This document shows positions 25,592 through 34,136 of a stretch of DNA of 51,397 nucleotides, piece after piece (within the stretch, counting starts at the first letter, position 1; each line of letters opens with the position of its first letter). The notes beneath the pieces are model-generated. The model ran no database searches, was not told the DNA's origin, and saw nothing but the letters and a program-made list of their open reading frames with translations. The DNA is from CAYWJT01 sp964458655 (GTDB lineage: Bacteria > Acidobacteriota > Aminicenantia > Aminicenantales > Saccharicenantaceae). The stretch is taken from contig CAYWJT010000014.1 of the NCBI GenBank assembly GCA_964458655.1, positions 1 through 51,397 of the forward strand, written 5' to 3'. The translations under genes were made by a program, and so were the position numbers.

Positions 25592-26914
25592 ATGCCCAGG
25601 GAACTCGAGGGCCGCAGGTTCTTCATCCACACCTTCGGCTGCCAGATGAACGAGAACGACTCCCGGCACATCGCCGGGCTTCTCGAGAGCGCCGGCGCGT
25701 CCCGGACGGTCGAGCCTGAGGCCGCCGACATCCTCCTGGTCAACACCTGCGCCGTCAGGAAGAAGTCCGAGGAAAAGCTGTTCTCGTATCTCGGCCGGCT
25801 CGCCGGACTGAAGGCGCGGCGGCGTGCCCTTATCGGGGTACTCGGCTGTGTGGCCCAGGTCTACAGGGAACGGCTCCTGGCCCGCAATCCCCACATAGAC
25901 CTCGTCATGGGTCCGGGCGAGTACCCGGTCTTGGTAAGCGCTCTGCTCGAGGCCGAAGCCGGCCCGTGCGTCCGGACCGGCTTCGGCTCCGCCTGGCGTG
26001 AGATCGGCCCGCAGGCGCCGCCGAAAAAGAACACGGCCAGCGCTTATGTGTCCATAATGGAAGGCTGCGACAACTTCTGCAGCTACTGCGTCGTGCCATT
26101 CAGCCGGGGACGGGAAAGGTCCAGGCCGTTCAAGAATATCCTGGACGAGGTCAATGCCCTGACCGAAAACGGCGTCCGGGAAATCCAGCTCCTCGGCCAG
26201 AACGTCAACTCTTACCGCGACCCGGTGAGCGGCCGCGGCCTGCCGGAGCTCATCGACGCCCTGGAGCCGGTCCCGGGTCTGAAATGGCTCCGCTTCATAA
26301 CCTCCCATCCGCGGGATTTCAAGCAGGGGTTGATCGCGGCCGTCAAAAGGAACCGGAAGGTCTGCCGCCAGGTCCATCTGCCGCTCCAGTCGGGCTCGAC
26401 CGAGGTCCTGAGGCGGATGAATCGGGGCTACTCTCGGGAAGAATACCTGGAACTCGTTTCGAGGATACGGGAGTCGGTCCCGGAGATGCTCTTTTCGACG
26501 GACATAATCGTCGGTTTCCCCGGCGAGACCGAGGCCGATTTCAGGGCGACCTGCGACGTGTTGGAGCGGGTGCGCTTCGCCGCCATCTTCTCTTTCCGCT
26601 ACTCCCCCAGGCCGTATTCAGCCGCGTCCCGTCTCGAGGACGACGTGCCCCTGGAGGTGAAACGCCGGCGCCTGGTCGAGCTCCAGGAACTGCAGAAGGG
26701 CATCCAGCTCGACTTCCACCGTTCCTTCGTCGGCCGCGAGATAGAAGTGCTGTGCGGCGGCCCGAGCCCGCGCGGGGCGGGCCGCTTTTCCGGCCGGAGC
26801 GAGGGAGGCCAAGTCGTCAACTTCGACTGCCCCGAAGACCGCAGCGGCTCCTTTGTCCGGGTCCTGGTCACGGGCTGCGGACCCTACAGCCTGCACGGTC
26901 GGGCCGTCGCCTGA
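25592..26914 (+). CDS. miaB: tRNA-2-methylthio-N6-isopentenyladenosine methylthiotransferase MiaB
   Basis: This radical SAM enzyme adds a methylthio group to i6A37 of tRNAs reading UNN codons. The N-terminal cluster uses Cys17 (FGCQMN), Cys53 (NTCAV) and Cys86 (GCVAQ). The radical SAM cluster is in MEGCDNFCSYCVVPFSRG, and a TRAM domain forms the C-terminus. The start is uncertain: ATGs at 25577, 25586 and 25592 are in frame without a Shine-Dalgarno. A TATAAT at 25580-25585 would start the transcript at 25592, so that ATG is chosen. A related MtaB-type enzyme is less likely because of the FGCQMNENDS opening. Confidence 0.93.
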   Translation: MPRELEGRRFFIHTFGCQMNENDSRHIAGLLESAGASRTVEPEAADILLVNTCAVRKKSEEKLFSYLGRLAGLKARRRALIGVLGCVAQVYRERLLARNPHIDLVMGPGEYPVLVSALLEAEAGPCVRTGFGSAWREIGPQAPPKKNTASAYVSIMEGCDNFCSYCVVPFSRGRERSRPFKNILDEVNALTENGVREIQLLGQNVNSYRDPVSGRGLPELIDALEPVPGLKWLRFITSHPRDFKQGLIAAVKRNRKVCRQVHLPLQSGSTEVLRRMNRGYSREEYLELVSRIRESVPEMLFSTDIIVGFPGETEADFRATCDVLERVRFAAIFSFRYSPRPYSAASRLEDDVPLEVKRRRLVELQELQKGIQLDFHRSFVGREIEVLCGGPSPRGAGRFSGRSEGGQVVNFDCPEDRSGSFVRVLVTGCGPYSLHGRAVA

Positions 26915-26924
26915 GCGCGTTCGA

Positions 26925-26953
26925 TTGCCCTTTTGCCTTTTTTCGGATATAAT
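26925..26953 (+). promoter_or_regulatory. Promoter of the nusA-infB operon
   Basis: TTGCCC (26925-26930), 17 nt, then a perfect TATAAT (26948-26953), 43 nt before the nusA ATG. Confidence 0.75.
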
Positions 26954-26996
26954 TGGCGTTCATTGCACGGTTTCGGAAGGGACCTTAAAGGACTGT

Positions 26997-28022
26997 ATGA
27001 AAGTCAACGTCTGGAATACGATCCTGCAGCTCAGCAAAGAGCGCGACGTCGAGCCCCGCCTCATCGTCAGGGCCATAGAGGAATCGCTGCGCGTGGCCGC
27101 GTCGAGGTTCTTCCCCAACAGAGAGAAGATCCAGATCGATTTCAAGCCCGAAAAGGGGGAGCTGCGCGTCTTCGCGGAAAAGACCGTATCCGAGAATCCC
27201 GGCGACCCGGCCGAGGAGATATCCCTCGAGGAAGCCAGGAAGGTCCGTCCCGACGCCCAGCCGGGAGAGAAGGTCGTCATCGACCTGCCGTCCGAAACCC
27301 TGGGCCGCATCGCCGCTCAGGCTGCCAAGCAGGTCATCCTGCAAAAGGTCAGGGACGCCGAACAGCAGAAGGTCTATGACGAGTTCGCAGACCGCGTCGG
27401 CGAGATAGCGGCCGGCATCTTCAGGCGCCTGGAGGACGACTGCCTCATCCTCGAGGCCAACAAGTACGAGATATCCCTGCCGCTCAGGGAAACCCTGCCC
27501 GGTGAGGAATTCCGGCGCGGCGACATGGTCAGAGGCGTGGTGCTCCAGGTGATGCGCGCGGCCAAGGGCCCTCAGGTCATCGTGTCAAGGACGAGCCCCC
27601 GCTTTCTGGAGAAGCTGCTCGAGGTGGAGATCCCGGAGATCGCCGCAGGCACAATCGAGGTCAAGGCCGTGGTCCGGCAGCCGGGAGAGAGGGCCAAGGT
27701 CGCCGTGTTGAGCCACGACCGGGCGGTCGACCCCATCGGCGCCTGCATCGGCGTCCGCGGCAACCGCATCTCGGCCATCAGCAACGAGCTCCGCGGCGAG
27801 AAGATAGACATCGTCAACTGGTCGGCCGACCCGGCGGTTTTCGCCCGGGCGGCGCTCAGCCCCGCCAGGGTGGAGAAACTGGTCCTGGCCGACAAGAACG
27901 AAAAGGTCCTTGAAGCCATAGTTCCCGCCGACCAGCTTTCCCTGGCCATCGGCAAGAAAGGCATCAACGTCAAGCTGGCGTCCCGACTCGTCGGCTGGAA
28001 AATCACCATAAAGCAAGAATAG
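26997..28022 (+). CDS. nusA: Transcription termination/antitermination factor NusA
   Basis: This RNA polymerase-associated factor controls pausing, termination and antitermination. The 341-aa protein has the N-terminal polymerase-binding domain, an S1 domain (about 130-200) and two KH domains with the signature DPIGACIGVRGNRISAISNEL and a second GxxG in AIGKKGINVKLASRL. The C-terminal acidic repeats of E. coli NusA are absent, as in many phyla. The ATG at 26997 (MKVNVWN) is preferred: it follows AAAGGA and the TATAAT promoter, whereas the longer frame from 26853 runs back through that promoter. It heads the translation operon. Confidence 0.96.
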   Translation: MKVNVWNTILQLSKERDVEPRLIVRAIEESLRVAASRFFPNREKIQIDFKPEKGELRVFAEKTVSENPGDPAEEISLEEARKVRPDAQPGEKVVIDLPSETLGRIAAQAAKQVILQKVRDAEQQKVYDEFADRVGEIAAGIFRRLEDDCLILEANKYEISLPLRETLPGEEFRRGDMVRGVVLQVMRAAKGPQVIVSRTSPRFLEKLLEVEIPEIAAGTIEVKAVVRQPGERAKVAVLSHDRAVDPIGACIGVRGNRISAISNELRGEKIDIVNWSADPAVFARAALSPARVEKLVLADKNEKVLEAIVPADQLSLAIGKKGINVKLASRLVGWKITIKQE

Positions 28023-28026
28023 GCCC

Positions 28027-30024
28027 ATGACAACCGTAAGCAAGAAACCGGAAACGTCCAAGAAAGCGACCGCGGCGGCGGCCCCCAAAGCGCCGGCGCC
28101 GAAGCCCCCGGCAGCCAAGGCGCCGGAGGCCGCCAAGCCGTCCGCGCCCAAAACGACCGCGCCGGCCAAGGCACAGCCACCTAAAGCGGCCGCGCCTGCC
28201 AAGCCCCCGGCAGCCAAGGGGCCAGCGCCCAAGGCGCAGGCCCCAGTCAAGGCGCCGCAACCTGCCAAGGAGCCCCAGCCGAAGCACAAGCTCGAGCTGC
28301 GCGAGGGCACGACCCTCGGGCAGGCGGCCGAACTCCTCAGACTCAAGCAGAAAGAGCTCCTCGGCCTGCTCGAGTCCAAGGGCATCATCGCCGACCTCGA
28401 CGACTTCGTTGACGAAAGGATCGCCCAGGTCCTGGCCGAAGCGACCGAACGCGAGGTCGAGCTGCTGCCGGTCGAGGAAGCGACCCGGAGGCTGGCCCGC
28501 AGCCGGCCGGAGGCGCTGGTCGCTCGGCCGCCGGTCGTCACCATCATGGGTCACGTGGATCACGGCAAAACGACGCTGCTCGACGCCGTCCGCTCCTCGA
28601 ACCTGGTAGACAAGGAATTCGGCGGCATCACCCAGCACATAGGCGCCTACCAAGTCAAGGTCAAAGGCCGGCCGGTGACTTTCATCGACACGCCCGGTCA
28701 CGAGGCCTTCACCCGCCTCAGGGCCCGCGGGGCCAAGGTCACCGACATCGTCGTCCTGGTCGTGGCCGCCGACGACGGCGTCATGCCCCAGACCAAGGAA
28801 GCCATCAGCCACGCCAAGGCCGCGGAGATCCCCATCATCGTGGCCCTGAACAAGATCGACAAGCCGGAGGCCAATCCCGACCGCGTCAAGCAGCAGCTTT
28901 CCAAAGAAGGGCTGCTCATCGAGGAATGGGGCGGCAAGACCATCTGCGTCGAGGTCTCGGCCAAGGAGAAGAAGAACGTCGGCGAGCTCATGGAAATGAT
29001 CCTTCTTCTCGGCGACATCCTGGAGCTCAAAGCCAATCCCTTGGTCCCGGCCCAGGGCGTGGTCCTGGAGGCCCGCCTCGACTCCAAGAAGGGGCCGCTG
29101 GCGACCGTGCTCATCCAGCAGGGCACGCTCCAGACCGGCCAGGCCTTCGTTTCGGGCCTGACCCACGGAAAGGTCAGGGCCCTGTTCGATGAGATCGGCA
29201 GGCCGGTCAAGAGCGCCGGTCCCGGCGTGCCCGTCGAGGTCATGGGCTTCAGCGAGGTCCCCGTCGCCGGCGACGTCTTCCAGGTGACGGACGACGCGGA
29301 GTCGGCCCGGCGCGTGGTCGAGTTCAGGAAATCGAAGCTGGCCCGGCCGGCCGCCCGGCCCGAGGCCAAGCTCTCTCTCGAGGACCTGTTCAAGAAGATC
29401 GAAGGCGGCGAGAGCCGCCAACTCAACCTCATCGTCAAGGCCGACGTCCAGGGCTCGGTCGAGGTCCTGAGCGACCTCCTGCCCAAGCTCGAGACCGAGA
29501 AGGTCAAGATAAACGTCATCCACTCCGCGACGGGCACCGTGACCGAGGCCGACGTTCTGCTGGCCTCGGCCTCCAAGGCCATCGTCATCGCCTACAACGT
29601 CAAACCCCAGCCCAACGTCCTCGACCTGGCCAAGGCGGAAGGCGTGGAGGTCCGCGACTACCGGGTCATCTACCAGCTCACCGACGACATAAAGAAGGCC
29701 GTGCTCGGGCTGCTCGAGCCTGTCATCAAGGAGACCTACCTCGGCCGGGCCGAAGTGAGGCGCGTCTTCCAGATACCCAGGGTCGGCGCCATAGCCGGCT
29801 GCTTCGTCCAGGACGGCAAGATAGTCCGCAACGCCGAAGCCCGGGTGCTCAGGAACGGCAAGCCCGTCTTCGAAGGCCGCATATCATCGCTCAAGCACCT
29901 CAAGGAGAACGTCGCCGAGGTCAGGAAAGAATACGAATGCGGCATCGGCCTGGACAGGTTCCAGGAGTTCGAGCCCGGGGACATAATCGAGGCCTTCGTC
30001 AGGGAGAAGGTCAGGCCGGTCTGA
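28027..30024 (+). CDS. infB: Translation initiation factor IF-2
   Basis: IF-2 is a GTPase that brings initiator tRNA to the 30S subunit. The 665-aa protein starts with about 85 residues of Ala/Pro/Lys low-complexity sequence and an IF2_N-type domain (about 90-140). The G domain has GHVDHGKT (175-182), DTPGHEAF and NKID. Domains II-IV end with the initiator-binding C2 domain (ECGIGLDRFQEFEPGDIIEAF). The low-complexity DNA contains near-identical short repeats coding PPAAK, prone to length change. It lies 4 nt after nusA. Confidence 0.98.
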   Translation: MTTVSKKPETSKKATAAAAPKAPAPKPPAAKAPEAAKPSAPKTTAPAKAQPPKAAAPAKPPAAKGPAPKAQAPVKAPQPAKEPQPKHKLELREGTTLGQAAELLRLKQKELLGLLESKGIIADLDDFVDERIAQVLAEATEREVELLPVEEATRRLARSRPEALVARPPVVTIMGHVDHGKTTLLDAVRSSNLVDKEFGGITQHIGAYQVKVKGRPVTFIDTPGHEAFTRLRARGAKVTDIVVLVVAADDGVMPQTKEAISHAKAAEIPIIVALNKIDKPEANPDRVKQQLSKEGLLIEEWGGKTICVEVSAKEKKNVGELMEMILLLGDILELKANPLVPAQGVVLEARLDSKKGPLATVLIQQGTLQTGQAFVSGLTHGKVRALFDEIGRPVKSAGPGVPVEVMGFSEVPVAGDVFQVTDDAESARRVVEFRKSKLARPAARPEAKLSLEDLFKKIEGGESRQLNLIVKADVQGSVEVLSDLLPKLETEKVKINVIHSATGTVTEADVLLASASKAIVIAYNVKPQPNVLDLAKAEGVEVRDYRVIYQLTDDIKKAVLGLLEPVIKETYLGRAEVRRVFQIPRVGAIAGCFVQDGKIVRNAEARVLRNGKPVFEGRISSLKHLKENVAEVRKEYECGIGLDRFQEFEPGDIIEAFVREKVRPV

Positions 30025-30059
30025 CCCCGGCCCGCGCCGACTCCCTCGGGGATGGCAAA

Positions 30060-30341
30060 ATGGTCGTAGGCGTCCTGACGATAGACTTCCATTTCCCCTA
30101 CACGCGTTCCATCAAGGACAAGCGCCGCATCCTGCACGGCTTCAAGGACCGGGTCCGGGAGCGCTTCAACGTCGCTCTGGCCGAGGTCGATCATCAGGAC
30201 AAGTGGCAGAGGTCGCGCCTGGCCGTGGCGGCGGTCAACAGCCAGGCCTTCATCGTCGAAGAGACCCTGCGCAAGGTGCTGGAAGAGGCCGGCAACCTGG
30301 CCGGGGCCGAGGTCGTCTGGCAGGAGATGCGCTTTGTCTGA
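30060..30341 (+). CDS. DUF503 family protein (YlxP-like)
   Basis: This 93-aa protein begins MVVGVLTIDFHFPYTRSIKDKR, the hallmark of DUF503. The family's biochemical role is unknown, but it sits between infB and rbfA in many bacteria (ylxP in Bacillus), implying a function in ribosome maturation. The ATG at 30060 is chosen over longer readings because family members start here. It overlaps rbfA by 8 nt. Confidence 0.9.
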   Translation: MVVGVLTIDFHFPYTRSIKDKRRILHGFKDRVRERFNVALAEVDHQDKWQRSRLAVAAVNSQAFIVEETLRKVLEEAGNLAGAEVVWQEMRFV

Positions 30342-30687
30342 AGGCCGGACAGGCTTCAGGGCCCGCCGCGTCGCGGAGCTCATACAGGCGGAGCTCAGCC
30401 CCATACTCATCCGGGAATTCCAGGACGACGTCTCCGGTTTCATAACCGTGACCGGAGTCGAGGTCAGCGCCGACCTCCAGTCTGCCGAGGTGCGGTTGAG
30501 CCTGCTCGGGTCGGCGGACGAGGCCGGCTTCCTGGAAAGGCTGGAAAGGAGGAAAGGCTCGATCCGCAAGGCCCTTGCCTCGAGAGTGAGGTTGAAGTAT
30601 AATCCCGAGCTAATTTTCGTCCTGGACCGGACCCCGGAATTCCAGGACAGGATCGACCGGATCCTGGAGGGAACGAGGAAGAAATGA
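30334..30687 (+). CDS. rbfA: Ribosome-binding factor A
   Basis: RbfA is a small KH-fold protein that aids 16S rRNA 5'-end processing and 30S maturation, mainly in the cold. The 117-aa length is normal. Family features include RRVAELIQAELSPIL, ITVTGVEVSADLQSAEVRLSLLG and the end RTPEFQDRIDRIL. It starts at TTG within the end of the DUF503 gene and overlaps the next gene by ATGA. Confidence 0.94.
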   Translation: MSEGRTGFRARRVAELIQAELSPILIREFQDDVSGFITVTGVEVSADLQSAEVRLSLLGSADEAGFLERLERRKGSIRKALASRVRLKYNPELIFVLDRTPEFQDRIDRILEGTRKK

Positions 30688-31670
30688 CCGCCGACGAAGT
30701 GCGTCGCAGAATAGCCGCAAGACTGCGCGGCGCGCGCCGGGTCGCCGTGACCTCGCACCAGAGGCCGGACGGCGACTCCCTCTGCACGGCCTTCGCGCTG
30801 AAGCTGATGGGCGAGAAGCTCGGCCTCGAGGTCAGCCTAATCAACGCGGACAATACGCCCATCCCCTTCTCTCAGTTCCCGGAAGCGGCCTGGGTCAGGA
30901 TCGGCCAGATCGACCCGTCCGGGTTCGACACGGTCATCCTGCTCGAATGCGCCGACGTCAGTCGCTCCGGCCAGGAGAACCTGGGAGCGGTATTCAAGGT
31001 CAACATCGACCATCACTACTCCAACACCCCCTACGCCGACCTCAACTGGATAGACCCGGAGGCCCCGGCCGTGGGCGAAATGGTCCACCGTCTCGGCCTG
31101 GACCTGGGCGTGCCGCCGACCCCGGAGATCGCCGAACACCTCTACTGCGCCATCGCCTCGGATACCGGCGGCTTCCAGTTCTCCAACACCACCGACCGGG
31201 CCCTGGAAACGTGTGCCGCCCTGGTCCGGGCCGGCGCCGACCCCGTCCGGGTCTCGGAGAAGCTTTTCGGCAACGTGCCGGCCGAGAAGATGATATTGAC
31301 GGGCCGCATTCTTTCGCGCCTGACCTTCAACGAACGCCGCGATATCGCCGTCATCAGCCTTTTCAAGGCCGACCTGGAGAGCTTGAACCTGAAAGAAGTC
31401 GACCTCGAGGACGTGACTTCCCTGGCCAGGTCGATCCGGGGCGTCCGGTTGGTATTGTTCTTCAAGGAGATGGCGCCGGAGACGTTCCGGGTCAGCATGC
31501 GCTCCAAGGGAAGCGCCAACGCCGCGCTCATCGCCGAGCGTTTCGGCGGCGGCGGCCACGTGCACGCCAGCGGGTTCACCGTGCAAGGCCCCTATGATGA
31601 GCTCATCAGGGATGTCCCGGCCATGGTCGAAGAGCTGCTGAAAAAGCAGGACGGCGGGAACCCCGCGTAG
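30684..31670 (+). CDS. nrnA: DHH/DHHA1 phosphoesterase, NrnA-like (oligoribonuclease / pAp phosphatase)
   Basis: This 328-aa DHH-family hydrolase degrades nanoRNA and often also 3'-phosphoadenosine 5'-phosphate. Motifs are HQRPDGDSL (motif I, about 25-33), LLECAD, VNIDHHYSN (DHH motif), SDTGGFQFSNT, and the DHHA1 substrate loop FGGGGHVHASGFTV near the C-terminus. Its place between rbfA and truB is conserved in many bacteria. Confidence 0.93.
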   Translation: MTADEVRRRIAARLRGARRVAVTSHQRPDGDSLCTAFALKLMGEKLGLEVSLINADNTPIPFSQFPEAAWVRIGQIDPSGFDTVILLECADVSRSGQENLGAVFKVNIDHHYSNTPYADLNWIDPEAPAVGEMVHRLGLDLGVPPTPEIAEHLYCAIASDTGGFQFSNTTDRALETCAALVRAGADPVRVSEKLFGNVPAEKMILTGRILSRLTFNERRDIAVISLFKADLESLNLKEVDLEDVTSLARSIRGVRLVLFFKEMAPETFRVSMRSKGSANAALIAERFGGGGHVHASGFTVQGPYDELIRDVPAMVEELLKKQDGGNPA

Positions 31671-31716
31671 CAACGGTCCCGCTCCAGGCAGCCGGGAGCG
31701 GCCCTCGCTCGGGAAA

Positions 31717-32679
31717 ATGAACGGTTTCTTGATAATCGACAAGCCCGGCGGCTGCACCTCCCACGATGTAGTCCGGACCGTCAGGAAAGCCCTCGGCATA
31801 AAACAGGTGGGCCACGGCGGGACACTCGACCCTGACGCGACCGGTGTGCTCGTGGTGGCGGCGGGCGGGGCGACCCGCCTATTCCCGTTTATCTCCGGCC
31901 TCGATAAGACCTACCGCGGCAGGATCAAGCTGGGCTTCAGCACCGATACCTATGACGCTTCCGGGTCGCCGGACGGACCGCCGGCGGCGGTGCTCCCGGA
32001 AAAAGAGCGCGTGGCCGCCGCGATGCAGAGTTTTATCGGGGAGATCGAGCAGGCGCCTCCGCCCTTCTCGGCCAAGAAGGTCGCCGGACGCCCGGCCTAC
32101 AAGCTGGCCCGGGCCCGCCGGCAGGTTACCCTGAAACCTGTAAGGGTCGTGGTCCGGAAATTCGACCTGCTCGCGTATGAGCCGCCGCACGTCGATTTCG
32201 AGGCGGTCTGCTCCTCGGGCACCTACATCAGGTCCCTGGCCCATGACCTGGGTCGGACGCTCGGCTGCGGCGCCCATCTGGCCTCGCTCCGGCGGACCGC
32301 GGTGGGCCGCTTCAAAGTCTCAGACGCCGTTACGCTTGACGTCCTGGAGGCGGCGGCGCGGGAGGGAACGATAGTCTCGCTCCTCGTCCCGATGGAGGCC
32401 GCCCTGCCGTCCATGCCGGAACTGGTGATAAGGTCGGAGGCTCTGAACAGGCTGGCCAACGGAGCGCCCCTGCGGCCCGAACACATTGAGCTTTTCGGGC
32501 GAAAGGCGCCGGCCGCGTCCTCATCGCTCGGCGCCGGCCCCCTGGTTTCCCCGGGACCGGAAGGAGTGACGGTCAAGCTTTTCGCGCCCGACGGCCGCTT
32601 CGCCGGGCTGGGCAGGTATTACGGGCCCGGCCTCGAAATCAGGCCGCTCCTTTGTGTCCTGCGGGCGCAGGCCCGGTGA
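31717..32679 (+). CDS. truB: tRNA pseudouridine-55 synthase TruB
   Basis: TruB makes pseudouridine at position 55 of the T loop of tRNAs. The 320-aa protein starts with GFLIIDKPGGCTSHD and has the catalytic aspartate Asp38 in GHGGTLDPDATGVL, KTYRG, and CSSGTYIRSLAHDLG. A PUA-like C-terminal part follows. It is the last gene of the nusA cluster; ribF and rpsO, often next in other genomes, are not present. No Shine-Dalgarno is clear. Confidence 0.96.
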   Translation: MNGFLIIDKPGGCTSHDVVRTVRKALGIKQVGHGGTLDPDATGVLVVAAGGATRLFPFISGLDKTYRGRIKLGFSTDTYDASGSPDGPPAAVLPEKERVAAAMQSFIGEIEQAPPPFSAKKVAGRPAYKLARARRQVTLKPVRVVVRKFDLLAYEPPHVDFEAVCSSGTYIRSLAHDLGRTLGCGAHLASLRRTAVGRFKVSDAVTLDVLEAAAREGTIVSLLVPMEAALPSMPELVIRSEALNRLANGAPLRPEHIELFGRKAPAASSSLGAGPLVSPGPEGVTVKLFAPDGRFAGLGRYYGPGLEIRPLLCVLRAQAR

Positions 32680-33025
32680 CGGGACCAACCGGCCTGCCGC
32701 CTCGAGCATCCCCGAAAGGACGAATCCCGCAGGGGCGGCTGCCTACGTGAGGGCCGGGGTCGCCGGCCCACGGACAGGCTACCCCCGGCTCCGTCGGTCC
32801 GCCTCCTCTGCTGCCGGCCCCGGGCGGCCTTCAGGCGGGGCATGTCCGTTCTCATGAAGAAAAATGTGGACGATTATTCCTCCTGCCGGTTTCAAGAACC
32901 ACCGGCCGGCCGGGATGACCGAAGCGATGTGACGACAAGGGGCGGTCATCATTCGGTCCAGGCCTTCCATCAGTTTTCCCCGGCGGCTTGAATTTTGGCG
33001 GGAAGTGAGGTATTTTAAGGGGATT
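32680..33025. other. Intergenic region after truB
   Basis: 346 nt of GC-rich sequence. Apart from the promoter at 32988-33016, I see no conserved frame, strong hairpin with T-run, repeat or RNA gene. Confidence 0.6.
32988..33016 (+). promoter_or_regulatory. Promoter of the DUF507 pair
   Basis: TTGAAT (32988-32993), 17 nt, then TATTTT (33011-33016). The expected start of the RNA is within a few nucleotides of ATG 33026. Confidence 0.5.
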
Positions 33026-33304
33026 ATGAGGCTGGCAAGGAATCAAATCGAACACCTGGCGTCCATGATCGTGCGCAACCTCGTCAAGGAAGAGAAGATC
33101 GTGATCGAGGACAGGGCCAGGCTGGTCGACAGGATAACCAATTTCATATACGAGGAATTCCAGCAGGAGGACCGCCTCGACCAGGAGGTCCGGGAGATCC
33201 TCAGCAAGCACATGGAAAAGATACGCCGGGAGAATATCGAGTACCAGACGCTCTTCCGCATGATAAAGACCAAGCTGGCCAAGGAGAAAGGCATAGTCCT
33301 ATGA
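33026..33304 (+). CDS. DUF507 family protein, first copy
   Basis: This 92-aa protein is very charged and helical (NQIEHLASMIVRNLVKEEKIVIED...RLVDRITNFIYEEF). DUF507 is a small family of unknown function, often found as two adjacent genes. ATG 33026 is preferred to an upstream GTG at 33005, which lies inside the promoter. It overlaps the second copy by ATGA. Confidence 0.85.
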   Translation: MRLARNQIEHLASMIVRNLVKEEKIVIEDRARLVDRITNFIYEEFQQEDRLDQEVREILSKHMEKIRRENIEYQTLFRMIKTKLAKEKGIVL

Positions 33305-33591
33305 GCAGCCGGCTGTCGCGTGAAAAGATAAATTACCTGTCCAAGCAGATCGTCAAGATCCTGGAAAGCGACGAACAGATCGACCTGCTCGACGACCCCA
33401 GGGAAGTCCGCCTCTCGATCGTCCGCTCGATAGAGGAAGAGCTCCTTCTCTACGAGGAACTCGACCGCAAGGCCATAGAGAAGATCCAGTCGCAGAAAAA
33501 GTCTATCGAGGAAGGCAGCCGGGAGTGGGAGATCCTCTATCGGAAGTACTATTCCGAAGAGATGGCCAAGCTCGGCAAGCTCAGCGACTGA
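33301..33591 (+). CDS. DUF507 family protein, second copy
   Basis: This 96-aa helical charged protein resembles its neighbour in layout: LSREKINYLSKQIVKILESDEQIDLLDDPREVRLSIVRSIEEEL. Both share the pattern of a Lys/Ile-rich first helix, a short hydrophobic loop with an aspartate, and an Arg-x-Ile-x(3)-Glu-Glu second helix. Overlapping translation suggests the two form a fixed-ratio heteromer. No catalytic motif is visible. Confidence 0.85.
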   Translation: MSSRLSREKINYLSKQIVKILESDEQIDLLDDPREVRLSIVRSIEEELLLYEELDRKAIEKIQSQKKSIEEGSREWEILYRKYYSEEMAKLGKLSD

Positions 33592-34076
33592 GCTCCGGCG
33601 GCCGTTTTCGTCCTGGTCCACCCGCTTTTCTCGCCCACGCTGACAGCCTGCTCTGCCGTCGGCGCCTTCCCGCGGGAGCAACCTGCGGCGCGCCGCTTTC
33701 GCCGGGCCCGGTCGCGCTCTCTGGATCCCGCGACACGCAAAGTGCCCGGCCGCGCCGTCGGCTCAGCCGTCTATGAGCGATCAACGAATATCGGGGCCTG
33801 AAGCTCCGCTTGCATCGCACTGGCACGACCCGGCTCGCTCGGGGTCCGCTCCTGCTTCGCGCGCTTGTATCAAGGCAGTGACAGTTCGACCGATTCGGTC
33901 CGCATTTCCCTCGGATCTCCGGAGAGTCCGTGAAAAGCGTATGCCCTAAAGACCTCCCGCAGAGAAGATGGACCGGCCGCTCGAGGGGACCGATACGGCC
34001 CCAATCCCAAGTGGGTTCGGGGATTGAATTCCGCCGCGGGTCCGGATGTAGAAGCCAGGGACCCCGTGAAAGCCTG
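33592..34076. other. Intergenic region after the DUF507 pair
   Basis: About 485 nt between converging genes. I find no conserved frame, tRNA, repeat array or known RNA. The only clear element is the terminator at its right edge. Confidence 0.55.
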
Positions 34077-34110
34077 AAAAAAAGCGCCGGACGCCCGAGG
34101 CGTCCGGCGC
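34077..34110 (-). terminator. Intrinsic terminator of the PKD/beta-barrel gene
   Basis: On the minus strand GCGCCGGACGCC and GGCGTCCGGCGC form a 12-bp stem with a 3-nt loop, followed by seven T. It lies 27 nt after the stop codon. Confidence 0.95.
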
Positions 34111-34136
34111 CGTTTCAGAGCGATAACGCGCTTAAC

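Noticed and set aside
28003..29523. 506-aa open frame antisense to infB
   Set aside because: Mirror of the low-complexity and GTPase codons of infB; no start signal or homology.
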